Positions 47,285 through 60,347 of a DNA stretch of 64,000 bases are shown here, one piece after another. The DNA lies in assembly GCA_029783825.1 (NCBI GenBank), contig JAREIK010014492.1:62001-126000 (forward strand), given 5' to 3'. A program made the position numbers and the translations under genes. The stretch is from Sapria himalayana (taxonomy: Eukaryota; Streptophyta; Magnoliopsida; Malpighiales; Rafflesiaceae). Positions within the stretch are counted from its first letter, which is position 1. Each line of letters opens with the position of its first letter. The notes beneath the pieces were generated by a model. It was given only the letters and a program-made list of their open reading frames with translations, had not been told where the DNA came from and made no database searches.

Positions 47285-48720
47285 TATTATAAGTTGAAAT
47301 GAAAAAAAAATATGATGGGAAAACAAGTAGCAAAGGTAATACTAAATAATAGAGATCCAGTGATGCCGAGGAGTCACTCAGTGCCATGACATCTCAATGC
47401 TGATCTTTTACATGGAGATAAAAAAAATGGATTAAGTTGTTGCCAAAAATAGCTGTATTTGAGAGCAAGGTTTCAATGAACATATAACCTATTTCTAGCA
47501 AATTCTTGAAAAGTAAAATTAGTGTGTGTTTTGCACATATAGAAACAAGGGAAATGTCTTAGTCTTGAGGAAATTTTATGTCGATTTGAATGATAGAGAA
47601 GAGAGGAAATGTTTTCTGCATCAATGTTATGTATATTTTGATAGGGTAATATTTAATGAATTTCTTTGATTAAAAGAAGAAAGGATAGCACACTTTTTAA
47701 GTCTCTAAAACATTGACCTGTCTACCAAGCAATTGCTAAAATCTAGATAGATTCAAAGAGAGAATGGAGGGTAGCTTTGAAGAGTGCAAATAAATTTGCA
47801 CTCTTCAAATAAATTTTGATGTGGGTAAAATAAATTTGCTAGCCACAAAATTCACCCTACCTTGATTACCCAACTATCAAAAGCTGAACAAGTCCCTATG
47901 GATAATAACATAGATGAAATATGTTTGAGGGTGTCCTAATTTTATCAGACTTCAAAAGAGGGCTTTAAAAAGAGATAAAAGTAAAGAAGCTAATTCTCAA
48001 TGTAAAAGAATTGACTTATTTGAGGCAAGAATGATAATCTTTAATCAAAGCCAAAATAATAGTAGAGGAAAGAAATGAAAAAAGACACGAATAGAAAAAG
48101 ACCTACAGTAAGTATCATCTAGGTAAACAAAATGTTAATATGGGTGGTATTTGTATTTTAGAGAATATACAATTAGAAACCGGAGATAGAGAAGCATGTC
48201 TTATGAGGGAACACAACTTATATAGAATAATGGAAGTGGTTACCGAAATATGAGATAGCCATTGGGAAATACAACTCTAATATAATTTGCTATTGTCTAT
48301 TGCGGTGAAAGAAAAGTTGAAAGATAATATGTTTAAACCCTTGCTATGTGAAATGAAAGATGTTGAAACCATTATAAGGACAACGTAGGGTCAAATGAGA
48401 GCCTCTATAAATTTTATTGCAATGGAATGGAAGACAATGATGACTAATAGAGACTATAAGCTTTAAGATTATGTGATCTACCAAAAGAATAAATGGATTT
48501 GAAAACTGAGGCAATATAGTACAAATCAAAAATACTTGTAATATGCATTGGGATCTTTTGAAGGTGCACTAAAATTGTTTGGGAGAAAACAAGATGCATT
48601 ACATGACATGATCTTAAAGATTTTGGAGTGGGCATCAAATTCTAGATGAGATTGGGAGAGACTATCCATTTCATTTCTACCATTTGAGCATTCCAGATTA
48701 ATTTTATCTTTAAGGAGTAC
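47285..48720 (+). pseudogene. Transposase_32-like relic, 47-48 kb copy
   Basis: Recognised mainly by its tail: near 48525-48650 the plus strand reads KYLQYALGSFEGAL and then LHDMILKILEW, matching the 7.8-8.0 kb tail (KYFYYAMGSFE, LYIMIVKILDG), and ends with FLPFEHS near 48680 (PPFEQ in the 36-kb copy). The N-terminal part (47290-47530) lines up in order with 6955-7230. Frames are broken throughout. Confidence 0.42.
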
Positions 48721-48724
48721 TAAC

Positions 48725-49315
48725 TTACAAGAAAACCATATCGATGGCTGCCTTGAATATATAGATTTATACTATTTTATTATTTAATCTTTGTGTATTT
48801 AAAAATACATAGATGTATTTGTAACAATATGGAAATTGTGTGAGATTTTTCTTTATAAGTGATGAATATATTACTCGAGGATGTGCAATAATTTTTATAT
48901 GTGAGCTTATTCGATATGTTAGATATCGAACGATACTGACCATTTGATATAATTTTTATGATTTGTTTTGCATGAAAGACGAGTTTATTTGTAATATTTT
49001 TACAAAAACTTAATTCTGTAAGATTTTGATGGATATTAGTAACATCAAGAGTTTTTAATGTAAAATATACAGGTTGATATAGTTGCTGCCCTTAATAGGG
49101 AACAAAAAATCATGTAATTTATAGTATATGACAAGCTATAAGTTGATTGTACCATTGGATATTTATAAATTGGATGTAACATCTATTCCTAGCTAAACCT
49201 ATACACACATAAACATATTAATCTTTATATGTCATAATTCTACCATCTTGTTGATAATTCTTTCACTGCATAACATATTTTTTTAGTTGAGAATATTTCT
49301 TGAAGTTGCAATTGA
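48725..49315. other. Unclassified stretch between relic and array
   Basis: No coding sequence or repeat end is visible. It corresponds in position to 37300-37640 and partly resembles it (ttgagatgtgtatatttgttatcc at 37330 has a weak counterpart). Confidence 0.4.
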
Positions 49316-49319
49316 ACTA

Positions 49320-49990
49320 GCTCTAAACAACTTCATGTTTGTAACATTAATTTCATACCGAAGCAACCAAGTACCCGAGTAATACTAAAAGTCATGAAAA
49401 CATCTAAATGTCAAGATTTTTTGTTACAAAACCATAGAATACTCAAGCCAAAGTCAAGATTGTGATCTAGAGTTGCAATGTTTGGCTATAGAATATTACA
49501 AAGAGTCGGAATCAAGCCACAACCAAAATAAACATCATAACTCTTGGATTAAGAGAGAATCTAAAGCCATGGCCAATACTCTGAGCCATGATAATGGATT
49601 ATATAGATTAAATGCTTAAATCACATTCATATTCTAGTGTCATGATTTTGTATTACACAGATTAAATGTATAAGCCACGATTGCATTCTAATGTAATGAT
49701 TTTGTATTATAGAGGCTAAATGAGTCATTGTGACTTTTACTAGTATGACTATCAGGCATAGAAAATAGACCAAGGACAATATATATGTAAAACCAAAAAT
49801 TTATATAATAGATGCTAAATGAGTTATCATGATTTTTCATAGCATCATGATTATCAAGTAAAGAAAAGAGACAAAATTCATGGCTCATACCCAATAATAT
49901 TACTTTGTGTTAGAGAATTGAAAGATAAAAGCTATGATTTTTATTTAGAACTATGATTTCCAAGTCAAAGAAATTCATGATAGATTCAAT
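49320..49990. repeat. Tandem array with 54-bp and 100-bp periods
   Basis: Two units of 54 bp start at 49608 and 49662 with gattaaatg and end with atgattttgtatta. Two units of 100 bp start at 49713 and 49813 with g.ctaaatgagt and share atcaggcatagaaaa/atcaagtaaagaaaa in the middle. The phrase atgattttgtgttatagag is common to the array at 38.0-38.35 kb. Confidence 0.6.
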
Positions 49991-50219
49991 AAAAAGAACA
50001 AAATTACTCCACAATAATATTTTCAGGGTGATCCATGAGCAACAAAGGTGATACATGGTACAAACAAAATCTATAGTAGCCAGGCACATATTTTTACCTC
50101 CTATTAGGAGTGAATCAAAGTAAAAATGAGTGTGTTTTGAGAAATTTAGGTTTTGAAACTTAGATTTTCATAAGTGCTAAAATTGTGCTTCCATATTCAT
50201 ATAAGATAAATTTGTACTT

Positions 50220-50640
50220 TCCGTATATATTATTATTTCTAATTTCAGGATAAAAGTAGAATTGAGAGATGATGTGATATGTTTATTATGATTGATACTT
50301 TCTTTGATACTTTAATGTGAAGTTTTGTTGTGATATTATTTAGTTATGAATATTTTGATAATTAAATAGAATCGAGTCTAGGGTTTTACTGATTGGTTGG
50401 TTAGAGTGTGATCAGAGTAGTTGATAGTAATTGATAAGCCATAAAATATATTCATACATATGGTAGGAATAAAGTGATAGTCCTTCCACAATGAAACAAA
50501 AGAAAATCACATATATCAAAACCTAAAATTATGGTATGTTTAATCATTATGAGTATAGTGTTTATGCTATCAAAAGCATTAATTCCCCAATAGGCCTCTT
50601 TATTATGCATGTTGTTGTGATTTTATTATGTTGGTCAATT
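50220..50640 (+). repeat. R-family LTR-like repeat, copy 8 (5' part)
   Basis: It carries the left part of the repeat, with gattgataagccataaaat and the family motif near 50549-50580 (atcattatgagtatagtg). It follows the array, as a 3' LTR would follow the 3' untranslated region. It stops near 50640. Confidence 0.42.
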
Positions 50641-50839
50641 TTTTTTTAGACAATGCCCTAAAATCTAATTAAATCTCATCAACAAAGATCTACAAGAATA
50701 TAAGTTATAGAACTAGTAAAGAAGACTTTTATCTAGGTATCAATCCCATAGAGATTATATCTAAATTTGGTCAACTAATAGTGAGAGAAAATAATTCTAA
50801 TAGAAAAATAATTTATAATGATGGTAATTACTCTTGGAT

Positions 50840-51950
50840 CCTAGGATTTTTCTATTTGATTCGTATGAAACTCATTCAAATAATATGATTTATGTTTGGT
50901 CCGGATACAAAATAAAAGTTGAATTATTATTAGAATACTCATTTTCTCTAGTAGCATATAAGGTGGTTATCTCACTATTAAGCTCATCGAATTGATGATC
51001 TTCTTATAGCTATTCACTTGGTATTTTAATACTAAGTCAAAAAATTATCTATGTTCAAGGATCATTCATATGTTCATACATTTTATGCAACTTATCAGCT
51101 ACTCTTGACTAATTTTTTTTCGAATGTACATTCTTATTTTCTGACATATTATGACATATTTACTAAGAACTGATATGGTTTAAAAGAATTTTTCCATTTA
51201 ACTTCATAAGTACCCTTCTCATACAATTAACATATGCTTCCCTCAAATCACACTGGTAGAAACCATATGAGTGAAAGTAACTCAAATGATTGTTACCACC
51301 TTAAATCACAGCCACTCGCATATGTCTTATAAATTACCTATCATCAAGTTTCAAGATGATGATGTGACTCTCACACTATAGGTAAAACCCTTAAAAGAAT
51401 ATTCTATAAAATATTCAAATCAATCTTGAATCAATTCTTTTAAAACATTTATAATAGGGTGACATGTAAAATCATCCATAATTTTGGCTTTATGAGTATC
51501 ATATTCATAATAATTAATATACCTTAATTTTGGAATATTATGTTTTACCTCATGCATCATTATTGGAAAGGTTGTTACTTCTATCCTACCATATGTGTGA
51601 GTAAGCGTGATACTTTACATGTCACTATCCACCAAAATAATAAACATAAACTCAACCAATTTAAACCCAACATCAAGTTCTATTTATTTATCATTTTTCT
51701 TAATTTCTATTCAACAATATAAATGAAATGTAATAATTAATTATAAATCATTCATACATCACATGAATTATAATTATATATGTCATCGACCTCAATTTAG
51801 TTTCACATTAGAAAAAGATTCGTATGAGGTTCAAGAGAAATAGAATCATAAATTTTAGGTTCCAGATAAAAGCCCTAATCAGAATCTATGAAGCAAATCT
51901 TTATCACATGCTATTTTGATTTATTTTCTAAAGATGAATCTTTTAGAACT
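50840..51950 (-). repeat. R-family LTR-like repeat, copy 9 (inverted)
   Basis: Inverted motifs are near 51200-51230 and 51488-51520, again about 290 bases apart. It faces copy 10 head to head across the solo LTR and an array, as copy 1 faces copy 2. Confidence 0.5.
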
Positions 51951-52088
51951 TTGATGAATAGTTTTTAAATCAATGAGTTTTTAGAGATGTTTAATTGAAG
52001 AGATAGATCTATAAATTTCTCATAGTTTTAACATCAATTTTTAGTAGAAACATATTTAATGACTATGATATTATCATGAAGTTGTAGT

Positions 52089-52093
52089 CATAC
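52089..52093. repeat. Left 5-bp target-site duplication (catac)
   Basis: It abuts the TGTAAC start of the solo LTR and equals 54562-54566. Confidence 0.88.
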
Positions 52094-54561
52094 TGTAACA
52101 TCCCAAACATTTTTTTAAATGATTTATTTTTCATTTAATTTAAGTTTTAGGTGTTTTAATGTCCATCATTAATTTATAATAATTTTTAGGAATTATTTCT
52201 CAATTAAAAAGAATTTTAGGAAAAATATAGCCGACAAGGTCAAATTTTGAGTAGTTGACCGAAATATAATTTTTAAAAATAATCAATGAATGAAATAAAT
52301 TATGGGAATTTTTTTGAAGCAAAGTAAGGTCCAAATATATGCTATAAAAATAAAATTAATAAAAATACATAAATAAAAAAATAATAAAAATATGTGAATA
52401 GTGAATCGGGTAGGGAAAAGTCAACAGATTTTGTTGCTCAAGGCTCAAAGATACATTTTTAATAAGTCCTAGGGCCTTGGAAAATTTTATGAAATCTCGT
52501 AAGGACTTAAGTGAAAGATTAAATTAATTATTAAAAACATCATGACTCATAAAATCGAGTAGAAAATGAAAGAAAAAAAATTGAAGGACCCTAGGTTCTC
52601 CATTCGGCACCAAATTGCTATGTAAGGAAGAAAATTATGTAGCAGCCAATTCTCCTAGAAAAAACTATGATTTTTCATGGTGAGAGACTTCTGAAGATAT
52701 ATAAAAGATCCATGATTTTTAATTTTGGTTTTGTATGGTATGTTTTAGAGGAAAGTGGCTGAAATGATGAATTGTTGTTGTTTGGATGGTCAATTTGGAC
52801 TGTTTGGAATTAATTAATTATTCTAATGTGTATGCCAGGTTGTAATTATATTATGAATGTATAGAAAGTGACCTAAGAGGTATAAATTAGGTCTGGTATG
52901 TTTAAAATTTGGGGAAAATGTATTTAGAATGAAATTGAGATAGTAATTAGTGGAATTGAGGATAGAATTGATTACATGTGAATTTCTGTTTGAAGGTCGA
53001 CTTGGACAGAATCATAGGAGGATCTAATGGATGAATCTTAAGATAATTTTGATATCATTGGAAATATATGGATGTTAGTGAAATTTTTCCACTAGCCTCA
53101 GGTCTTTTCAACATCTGTAGAGAAAGTTATGGGCAATATACTAACTGATGCGCAATAAAAAAATAAGTTTAGTGATAAAATATTAGACATAAGAAATTAG
53201 TAGTGAAATTGAATATTAAAATAATTTTTTTTAAAAAAATATTTTAAAAAGCTCAAGTTAGGTGATTAAATAGAAATGGGTAAATGGCCTAATTGAGTAA
53301 TGAATAACAAAGTATGGCTCGTTATTATTTTGACGTTATCTTTATATTTTTTTTTCTTGCATGAATATTGGTATTGCAAACAAAGTTGGGGATGGCTCAC
53401 ATGTTCAGGGTGAATAGCCTAGTTGTGCCTGGACTAATAGAGAGGTGAGTAAATTTATATCATCGTACTTGCATCTTTGAAATGTATATCAGTGTTTTCA
53501 TTATTTGACTTGATCGTAGTAATTGACTATGATTAAAACCCTTATTCTTGAGCATTCATTGAATTGAATTTGTCATATGCCACAAATTATGTGTCCTGAT
53601 GAATATTCATGTTGAGCTCGGTCAGCTAACTCTTATTGTATTTGGTGTTATCTCTTGTTGCATGCTGAGTACGATCAGCTATATTCTTTGATTTTGCCAT
53701 TTTTGTCTCATGTTAGTATGGTCAACTATAACTTGTAATCATTGATGTCATTTATTAGTAAGAATCACAGAAAGCCTAACTAATGGGGAGGTCATCAGAC
53801 TATGTGCACATGGTACCCTCTGGTGTGGGAAAAACCAGTGCCTTCCTAGAGAGGTGGTAAAACACTAGGCGTAGAACCCGGCCCGTTCAATGAATCTTTG
53901 GTTGGAATGTAGAGATTCCAATATAAAGGTAAAAGGAATGTATGGATTCCTGAATGGAAAACTATATTTCTATGTGTTTCAAACCTCTAAATTTCATCTG
54001 ATATTGTTGTTCATATTGATGCTATTTGTTACATAACCTATGTATGGTGATTGATTGATTGAGCACAACAATCCTTATGAGTTGGCCTTGAGTATCTAGC
54101 CTCACAAGTATGGTGATATATTTTACTCACGGAGTTATCTCACCCTCGTTGATTTCCTTTTTTTTCAGGGTAGACAAAGAAAGGAGAATCCGTGCATTTC
54201 TAGACCACTTGGATTTTTTTTAAGAATGTAATGGATTATTATTTTGTTTATTTGGTGAATAAGAATCTAAGTTTCTAGAAGACTCCATGGTGAATTAACT
54301 TAATTATTGGGTTAATTATTGAGTGGGATAAATTTTGCTTTTGATGAAACCTTATTTGATATTTTTGATGAGATCGTTGAGGTCATTTTTGTTAGTGGAG
54401 AACACGGAGGTCAATAGGATTTATCATTGTTATAAAAACGAATATATCATGCCGAATTTTCAGTAGAAATTATGGGACTTAGGCTTGCTATGGGTTTTGG
54501 TGGCCTTAAGCCTACCCATTCCCTAGCACTGGTCACAGCCTATAAAAGTGGGATTGTGACA
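52094..54561 (+). mobile_element. Solo LTR, 2468 bp, Ty3/gypsy type
   Basis: It starts TGTAACATCCCAAA and ends GGGATTGTGACA, so the ends are inverted (TGTAACATCCC against TGTCACAATCCC), and a perfect 5-bp duplication (catac) flanks it. There is no gag-pol, primer site or second LTR, so unequal recombination between two LTRs presumably removed the rest. Large LTRs starting TGTAACAYCCC are typical of chromoviruses of the Del/Tekay group; that assignment is an inference from size and ends. Its strand is not fixed by the ends alone; I read it with TGTAAC as the 5' end. No frame inside looks coding. Confidence 0.88.
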
Positions 54562-54566
54562 CATAC
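54562..54566. repeat. Right 5-bp target-site duplication (catac)
   Basis: It directly follows the terminal GTGACA of the solo LTR. Confidence 0.88.
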
Positions 54567-55270
54567 TTAACTCATAAACTTTTAATTACTATGACATTAA
54601 TTCATAATCACAATAATCAAGTACCTCATTGATGCTCTAGGTCTTTGTTAATTTCATAGAGAAATTATTTTATCTTTATATAGATCGGTAGTCTAGAATC
54701 AGAGTTAGGGTTCTTTTATAAAGAAACAAATTTTAAGATACAAAAAAAAGAATTAAAGAGACATGAGATCTATGACCAATATTATAACAATCATTCAAAG
54801 ATATGTCTTTTGGGTCACTCGGTTTTATAGAGGATATTACTTGAACATGATCATTTTCAAGGTCATGACATGGGTCCACAAATATGGCATAATTATAATT
54901 TATACATACAAGCTAAGTACAAGTTTTGTGACAAGTTCTTAGTGTCATGGCCATATATATCTAAATAAAAGAAAATAGCCAATGTCATTGCCTCTGCATA
55001 GTGTCATGGCCATATATAACTATTGGAAGTCATCACCACCTCACATCCACTTCATATCATTATGGCTATCTATAGACTATAAATAATGAAGATACAAAGC
55101 TATGATCATTTTATAGCATTGTAACTTTGCGTTATAGAGAGATTAGGCTCAAGTCATGATCACTAACAAAGTTGTGATCTTTATTTACAGGAAAGATCAA
55201 TATATTGTATAAATGCACAATTTTTTTATAGAGTCATGATCACAATATGAGGAAATGAATGCTAGACTAA
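54567..55270. repeat. Degenerate 'tcatgac' array
   Basis: Non-coding; tcatgacat, cttagtgtcatggccatatat (twice near 54940 and 55000) and gtaactttgcgttatagagag recur. The two gtgtcatggccatatat copies are about 60 bases apart. Confidence 0.45.
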
Positions 55271-55559
55271 CAACATTCATTTGAATTCATAACTTTCTAC
55301 TTAGGGAAATACAAAACTACCCAATTATAAAATTACATGCATGAGAATTTTTTGGGAGAGCTCTTACTTCTTCTCATTCTCCCACAAGGAATAAGAAAAA
55401 AGCTATGGAAACTATAAATTCTATGGATAATTTTCTTACTTTCTAGGGGTTTAAAAAGCAAGTAAGAGATGGATGAATAATGTCAATCCCTAGAGTTAGG
55501 GGCCATGACTCTCAAACTCATCTCTTCTAAGGATAAATTTGGGAATTTATATGAAATTA

Positions 55560-55914
55560 AAATGGTTTATGATTTGCATTATTTGAAGTATGTGATGAAA
55601 TTGGTTTATATGTTGATACAATTATATTTTGAATATATTTTATGTTATGGATATTAATGGATGATAACTAAATAAAACTCAAATTAAGGTTTCACTTAAA
55701 GGTGAGTATGTGTGAGGTTATTATGGTATACAATTATATATGTAAGCCATAAGACTCACTTAAGATTATTATAATAAGATGGTGAAGCCATTCTAATTGT
55801 GTTACATGAGATAAACCTATATATTAAATCTTGAAGTTAAGATATATTAATCATTATGAGTATGATATTTATTAAGGTGAATGTACAAATAAATTTACAT
55901 TCTAATCCATTATA

Positions 55915-55955
<41 letters not shown>

Positions 55956-56740
55956 TAGAGACAAGTTCTTTATTGAGATGGATATTATATAGAATCATCT
56001 CTCAAGGGATTCACATTTAATATGCGAGTTTCATTGTTACCAAGAAGGATGGTGTAATCCTTAGGATATGTTATGTGTGCGGTGACTTGCAAGGTAGTAA
56101 TAACTCTTGTGAGTTCCTTTACTCACATGATTTTCACTGATGTAACTTGAAGAAATCATATATTAATTATATGAGTATGGTACTTATTGAGAGAAATGTA
56201 CAAATACATACAAACAATGCTAATCATTAGTCGTTAGAGTACTAGAAACCAGTGAATAAGAGTATGCATACAAAACAACCATCAAAGGTATTTGACAAAG
56301 TTTCCTAAAAAATATGAGATTATGAATAATCTTCATGCATTGAGGAATTATTATCTTGGTAATGACTCATTGAGGGGATAACCATGATGTGATCACCATA
56401 TTTAAAAAGAATTAATAGTGACAGACACCTTGCATTCTAATAAGAAAATAAATAATTACACAATACTTCAACATCAATTGTGTGTGTGGTATAATATATA
56501 TTGAATGAAGTAATGACATCATATAAATTAGATAAATAAACCTTTTATCTAAGATTGTTTGATAATTTGAGTTTCAATCATACTAAAAATGGGGTATCTT
56601 TATTGAATAGCTAAACTACTAATAAAATTTTGATGGGATCGATATTTAGATAAATGTTTATTATACTACTTATATTACTCATGCACTTATGGAACTCAAT
56701 TGATGAGATACTCAATAATAAGTTTATTATTACCTAACTA
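55560..56740 (+). repeat. R-family LTR-like repeat, copy 10 (start of copy B)
   Basis: It has the paired motif near 55851-55890 and 56156-56200 and a GT/TA microsatellite at 55912-55953 between them and the next block. From about 55740 it is colinear with copy 2 (4450-5388). Confidence 0.58.
55912..55953. repeat. GT/AT microsatellite
   Basis: About eleven GT units followed by about ten TA units. Copy A has only a short atatat here (4621-4628). Confidence 0.85.
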
Positions 56741-57690
56741 AATAAATTTGATAGAATAATAAATTCATAATTAGTTTCATTATTGAACGTGAATTGACTT
56801 GGCTATTCTTATTAAATAATAATTTTTTAATAAATTAGATAACATTATATTTGATAAATATTCCAAATCTAATGGCTAAGTTATGTTACCTTGTTTGAAT
56901 ATGGATAGTTATCTTTTAGATTTGGTTGCATATCTTTTTCTTTCTTTCCATCCTCTTATATATCAAATCTAAATATATAATAATTGCTACCAAGGATCAA
57001 TGCAAATTATCTTAAAGAGCTATAGAAAGATGATAAAGCATACAATTGGCATTTGGAAAATTATATCAATGAGCGAGAATGAACCCTACTATAATTACAA
57101 TGAGACATATCATACTCAAGAAAGTAAGTTGTATTTCAAACCTTTTGGAAACTATTATCGATTTTTTTATCAATAGAAAGAGAATTCTAGGAATTGGAGG
57201 TGTGGAAGCCATGAGGAGTTAAGTGATTATGGTTCTAATCAATTTTTAGTAATTTATTGGATAACTTAACTCAAAAAATTATTAAGTGACTTGCGGAGAG
57301 TCAATACTCATGAAGAGGAAATAATGAAACAATAGAGTAAGAAAGAAGAAGTCACAAATTAGTTTGAGTCTAAAAAAATGTTTCATTTGAAATTCCTATC
57401 GTAAAGGTAAAAAAAAAATTATAAATGAAACTTTAGAAGAGGACACAAAAGCTAAGCATCGACTATCCGAGGAAAAAAAACAAAATGAAAGAAATAATCT
57501 TTATAGCTAATACAGAAAAAGATTGTGATGAATAATCTTGATTAGGTAATTAAAGATATAGTCACATTTATTAATGAGGAAGAAATAGAAGTCAACTATA
57601 AAATCTTTGATTGATGAATTGAAGACAATCGATGACTTGTGTGCTAGTGAAATTGAAAAGTTCGTAGATTTTTTCTAAAGTCAATGGTAT
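56741..57690 (+). pseudogene. Gag-like relic, copy B
   Basis: This is colinear with 5389-6184. In broken frames it reads NWRCGSHEELSDYGSNQF near 57195 and EEEIEV near 57590. It includes 165 bp (56705-56865) that copy A lacks. As in copy A, no protease follows. Confidence 0.35.
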
Positions 57691-58470
57691 GAAAAAAATA
57701 TATAAATAAAGAGAAATGAGAAACTGAATCATATGAATGAAGGAATAAAAATAAGTATTACTCTATCATCCACAAATAATACCAAAAGTACAAGTAGGAA
57801 GAAAATAACACAATATATTGAAAGGCTCACTTGGATAACAGAGATTTTTGATATATAGGAGAAAATTTTAAAGGTGTAGCTATGGACTTTAAATGTAATA
57901 TTGCTTGAGAGACAAACTTTAAAAAATATTTTCTATGATGAATTGTAAAGTAATGAGAATAAAATGGCATGCCCATAATTACAATTATAATTTTTACCAC
58001 ATATAAAAGAATAACTTATTCAAACCAACTACTATTTAATTTTTTTTTACCTTAAAGTCATTATAGTTGTTAATTATCATATCTTTAGTTTTATGAATAG
58101 AAAAGCCAATTAGAAGCCACATGACAAGGCCATGATGTTTTTTTAAAGTCATGATTTTGGTGTCAAAAAGAAAAGGCATCATAATCGATAAATGACAAGA
58201 TCATAATGGTTTTTCGAGCTGTGACTTTAGTGTTATAGAATGAAGAGCATTATAGAAGCTATATAGGAAAGACATGACTTTGATGCAATGTTATGACTTT
58301 GAAATATAGCTTACCCCAAAGTAATGAATTTTTATTCCTAGAAAAAAATTATATCCAAATAAATGCGACTATCATTATCAAGTCCCAACTTTAAATACCT
58401 AACCTATGAATCTCCTTCACAATAATACCTTAATCTTTTAGTGATGCCATGACTAACGACCAAAATCCTC
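57691..58470. repeat. Spacer with degenerate 'tcatgac' repeats, copy B
   Basis: Colinear with 6190-6955; no coding sequence. Confidence 0.4.
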
Positions 58471-60030
58471 ATTACTTGTTGAATCTTTGATGGAAGAAAG
58501 AAAATTTTCAAATATAATATTATATAGATGAGCCATATGGAGAAAGGGAAGAGACAGAGACATAGCTCCATAGATATTCCACCTCAAGTCACGATGCCCA
58601 AGGAATTTTTTGTTGCTGAAATTTGGTAAAGATGGATGGATTTAATGCATTGTAAAAATGAGCTTATTGGAGAGCAGGGATTCAATAAGTTCGTTCCTCC
58701 TTTTGGTAATGCTATCAAGAAGTGGAATTAGATGATATTTTGTATGCATAGAGAATGAAAAAAATATCTCAATTATAAAAGAATTTTATGTGAATTTTGA
58801 GGATATGCATGGAAAAGCATGATATGTAAGTGATATTTAGGTTCATTTTTATAGGGAATCATTAATGAATTACTTGAATTCCTAAGAGTAAAAGATAATA
58901 TAGATTTCAATCTTTTCATAGGGACATGATTTTTTTTTCTATCAATAATCTATTGACATGTTTTAAAGGTACTTCGAGAATAATGTCAAAGTGTACATAT
59001 AAATATTTGTTGCATGGAGAACTCATAGAGATGAGTAAAGTATGGTTATATTTCACTTGATCATTTTATTATCTACTCACCATGTTTCGACTACTATTAT
59101 TGATATAACAATATTGCTATATATCATTTTCATTGGGTATCACTTTGTTGTGAAAAAAATTTTAAAGAAATTAATTCTTAGATTTCTTGAGGATAATTTT
59201 TGTAATCAACTAATTCACTTTTCTTTATAATTTTTGTTGTACTTAGCCTATGAAGTTTTTTTGGATGAACATGTAGATACAATGTATCTGATATTGTCCT
59301 CCTTGACATTATTGGTCATGGAGAGAGGTGTTGAATGAGAAAAAAAAAGAAAAGAAGTTGATATTTGAATGAGATGTACAAGAAAGAATTTTGAAACAAA
59401 GCCAATCTTTAACTACGAATGACACATAAGTGATTGAAAAAAGGAAGAAATATGAGAAAAAAAGTTAGCTTGCATTGAGCATTCCTTAGGTATACATCCT
59501 AGTATATTTGTGGATATCTTGTTTATTGGAAAATATGCAGTAGAAATAGAACAAGCTAAGGAAGAACCAAAAATAGAGATTCATTCCCTATGCACGAGAA
59601 TAATAGAAGAGATTAGAAAGTTTAAAGACCAAATTTATGAACTCTCATAGAAATAATTGGGACAAATGATAGTTGGATTGATAGGAAGCACCCAAATTAT
59701 TTGAAATTTTACACAAAATAGCTATAACATATTGGAAAAAGATAATGAAGGAAAGAGACATCTAGAATATTAAGTGTATCATAATTAGGGAGTACTTTTA
59801 GATGAATATAAGATAAAAATATAGTATAAACTAAAATATTTTTATTATGCAATTGGATGCTTTGAGGTTGTACTATATTCTATGGGATAAGACAAGAATC
59901 TTTATATAGTATGATGGTAAAAATTTTAGATGGGTTAACTATATATAGGAGAGATTTAGAAAGGTCATCCATTTATCTACCACCCATTCAGTAAATGTTA
60001 ATGAACTTCTATTTTCAGGAGTATGATCTT
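58471..60030 (+). pseudogene. Transposase_32-like relic, copy B
   Basis: This is colinear with 6955-8040 and keeps the middle part that copy A has lost (59068-59500). The 59042-59230 frame reads VSTTIIDITILLYIIFIGYH, then KKILKKLILRFLE and NQLIHFSL, matching the '..T....R..LLY.I..G..[IV].VGKII' block of the domain. The tail YAVEIEQAKEEPKIEI-type segment near 59535 follows. Stops and frameshifts are many. Confidence 0.48.
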
Positions 60031-60347
60031 ATAGAGAAATCATACTGCTCACCTCCATCACTATCATGACTTGAACTATTTCTATTTTTTTTTCATATTG
60101 TGATGATGTACACATTATGTGTAATAAAATAAAAATATTGGATGTTGTGTTTCTTTTTCCTTATTTTTTTCGAGGGGAGAGTTATTATTCAAATATATAT
60201 GAAATTATTTCAGCATGAAAGTTAATTATATATTTTTGAAAAAACACTATTCAAAAAATTATATACACTTATGTTAAACATATGTAGTTATATATATATA
60301 TTAAACTATATAATTATATTTCAAAAACTACATATAATATACTATAT

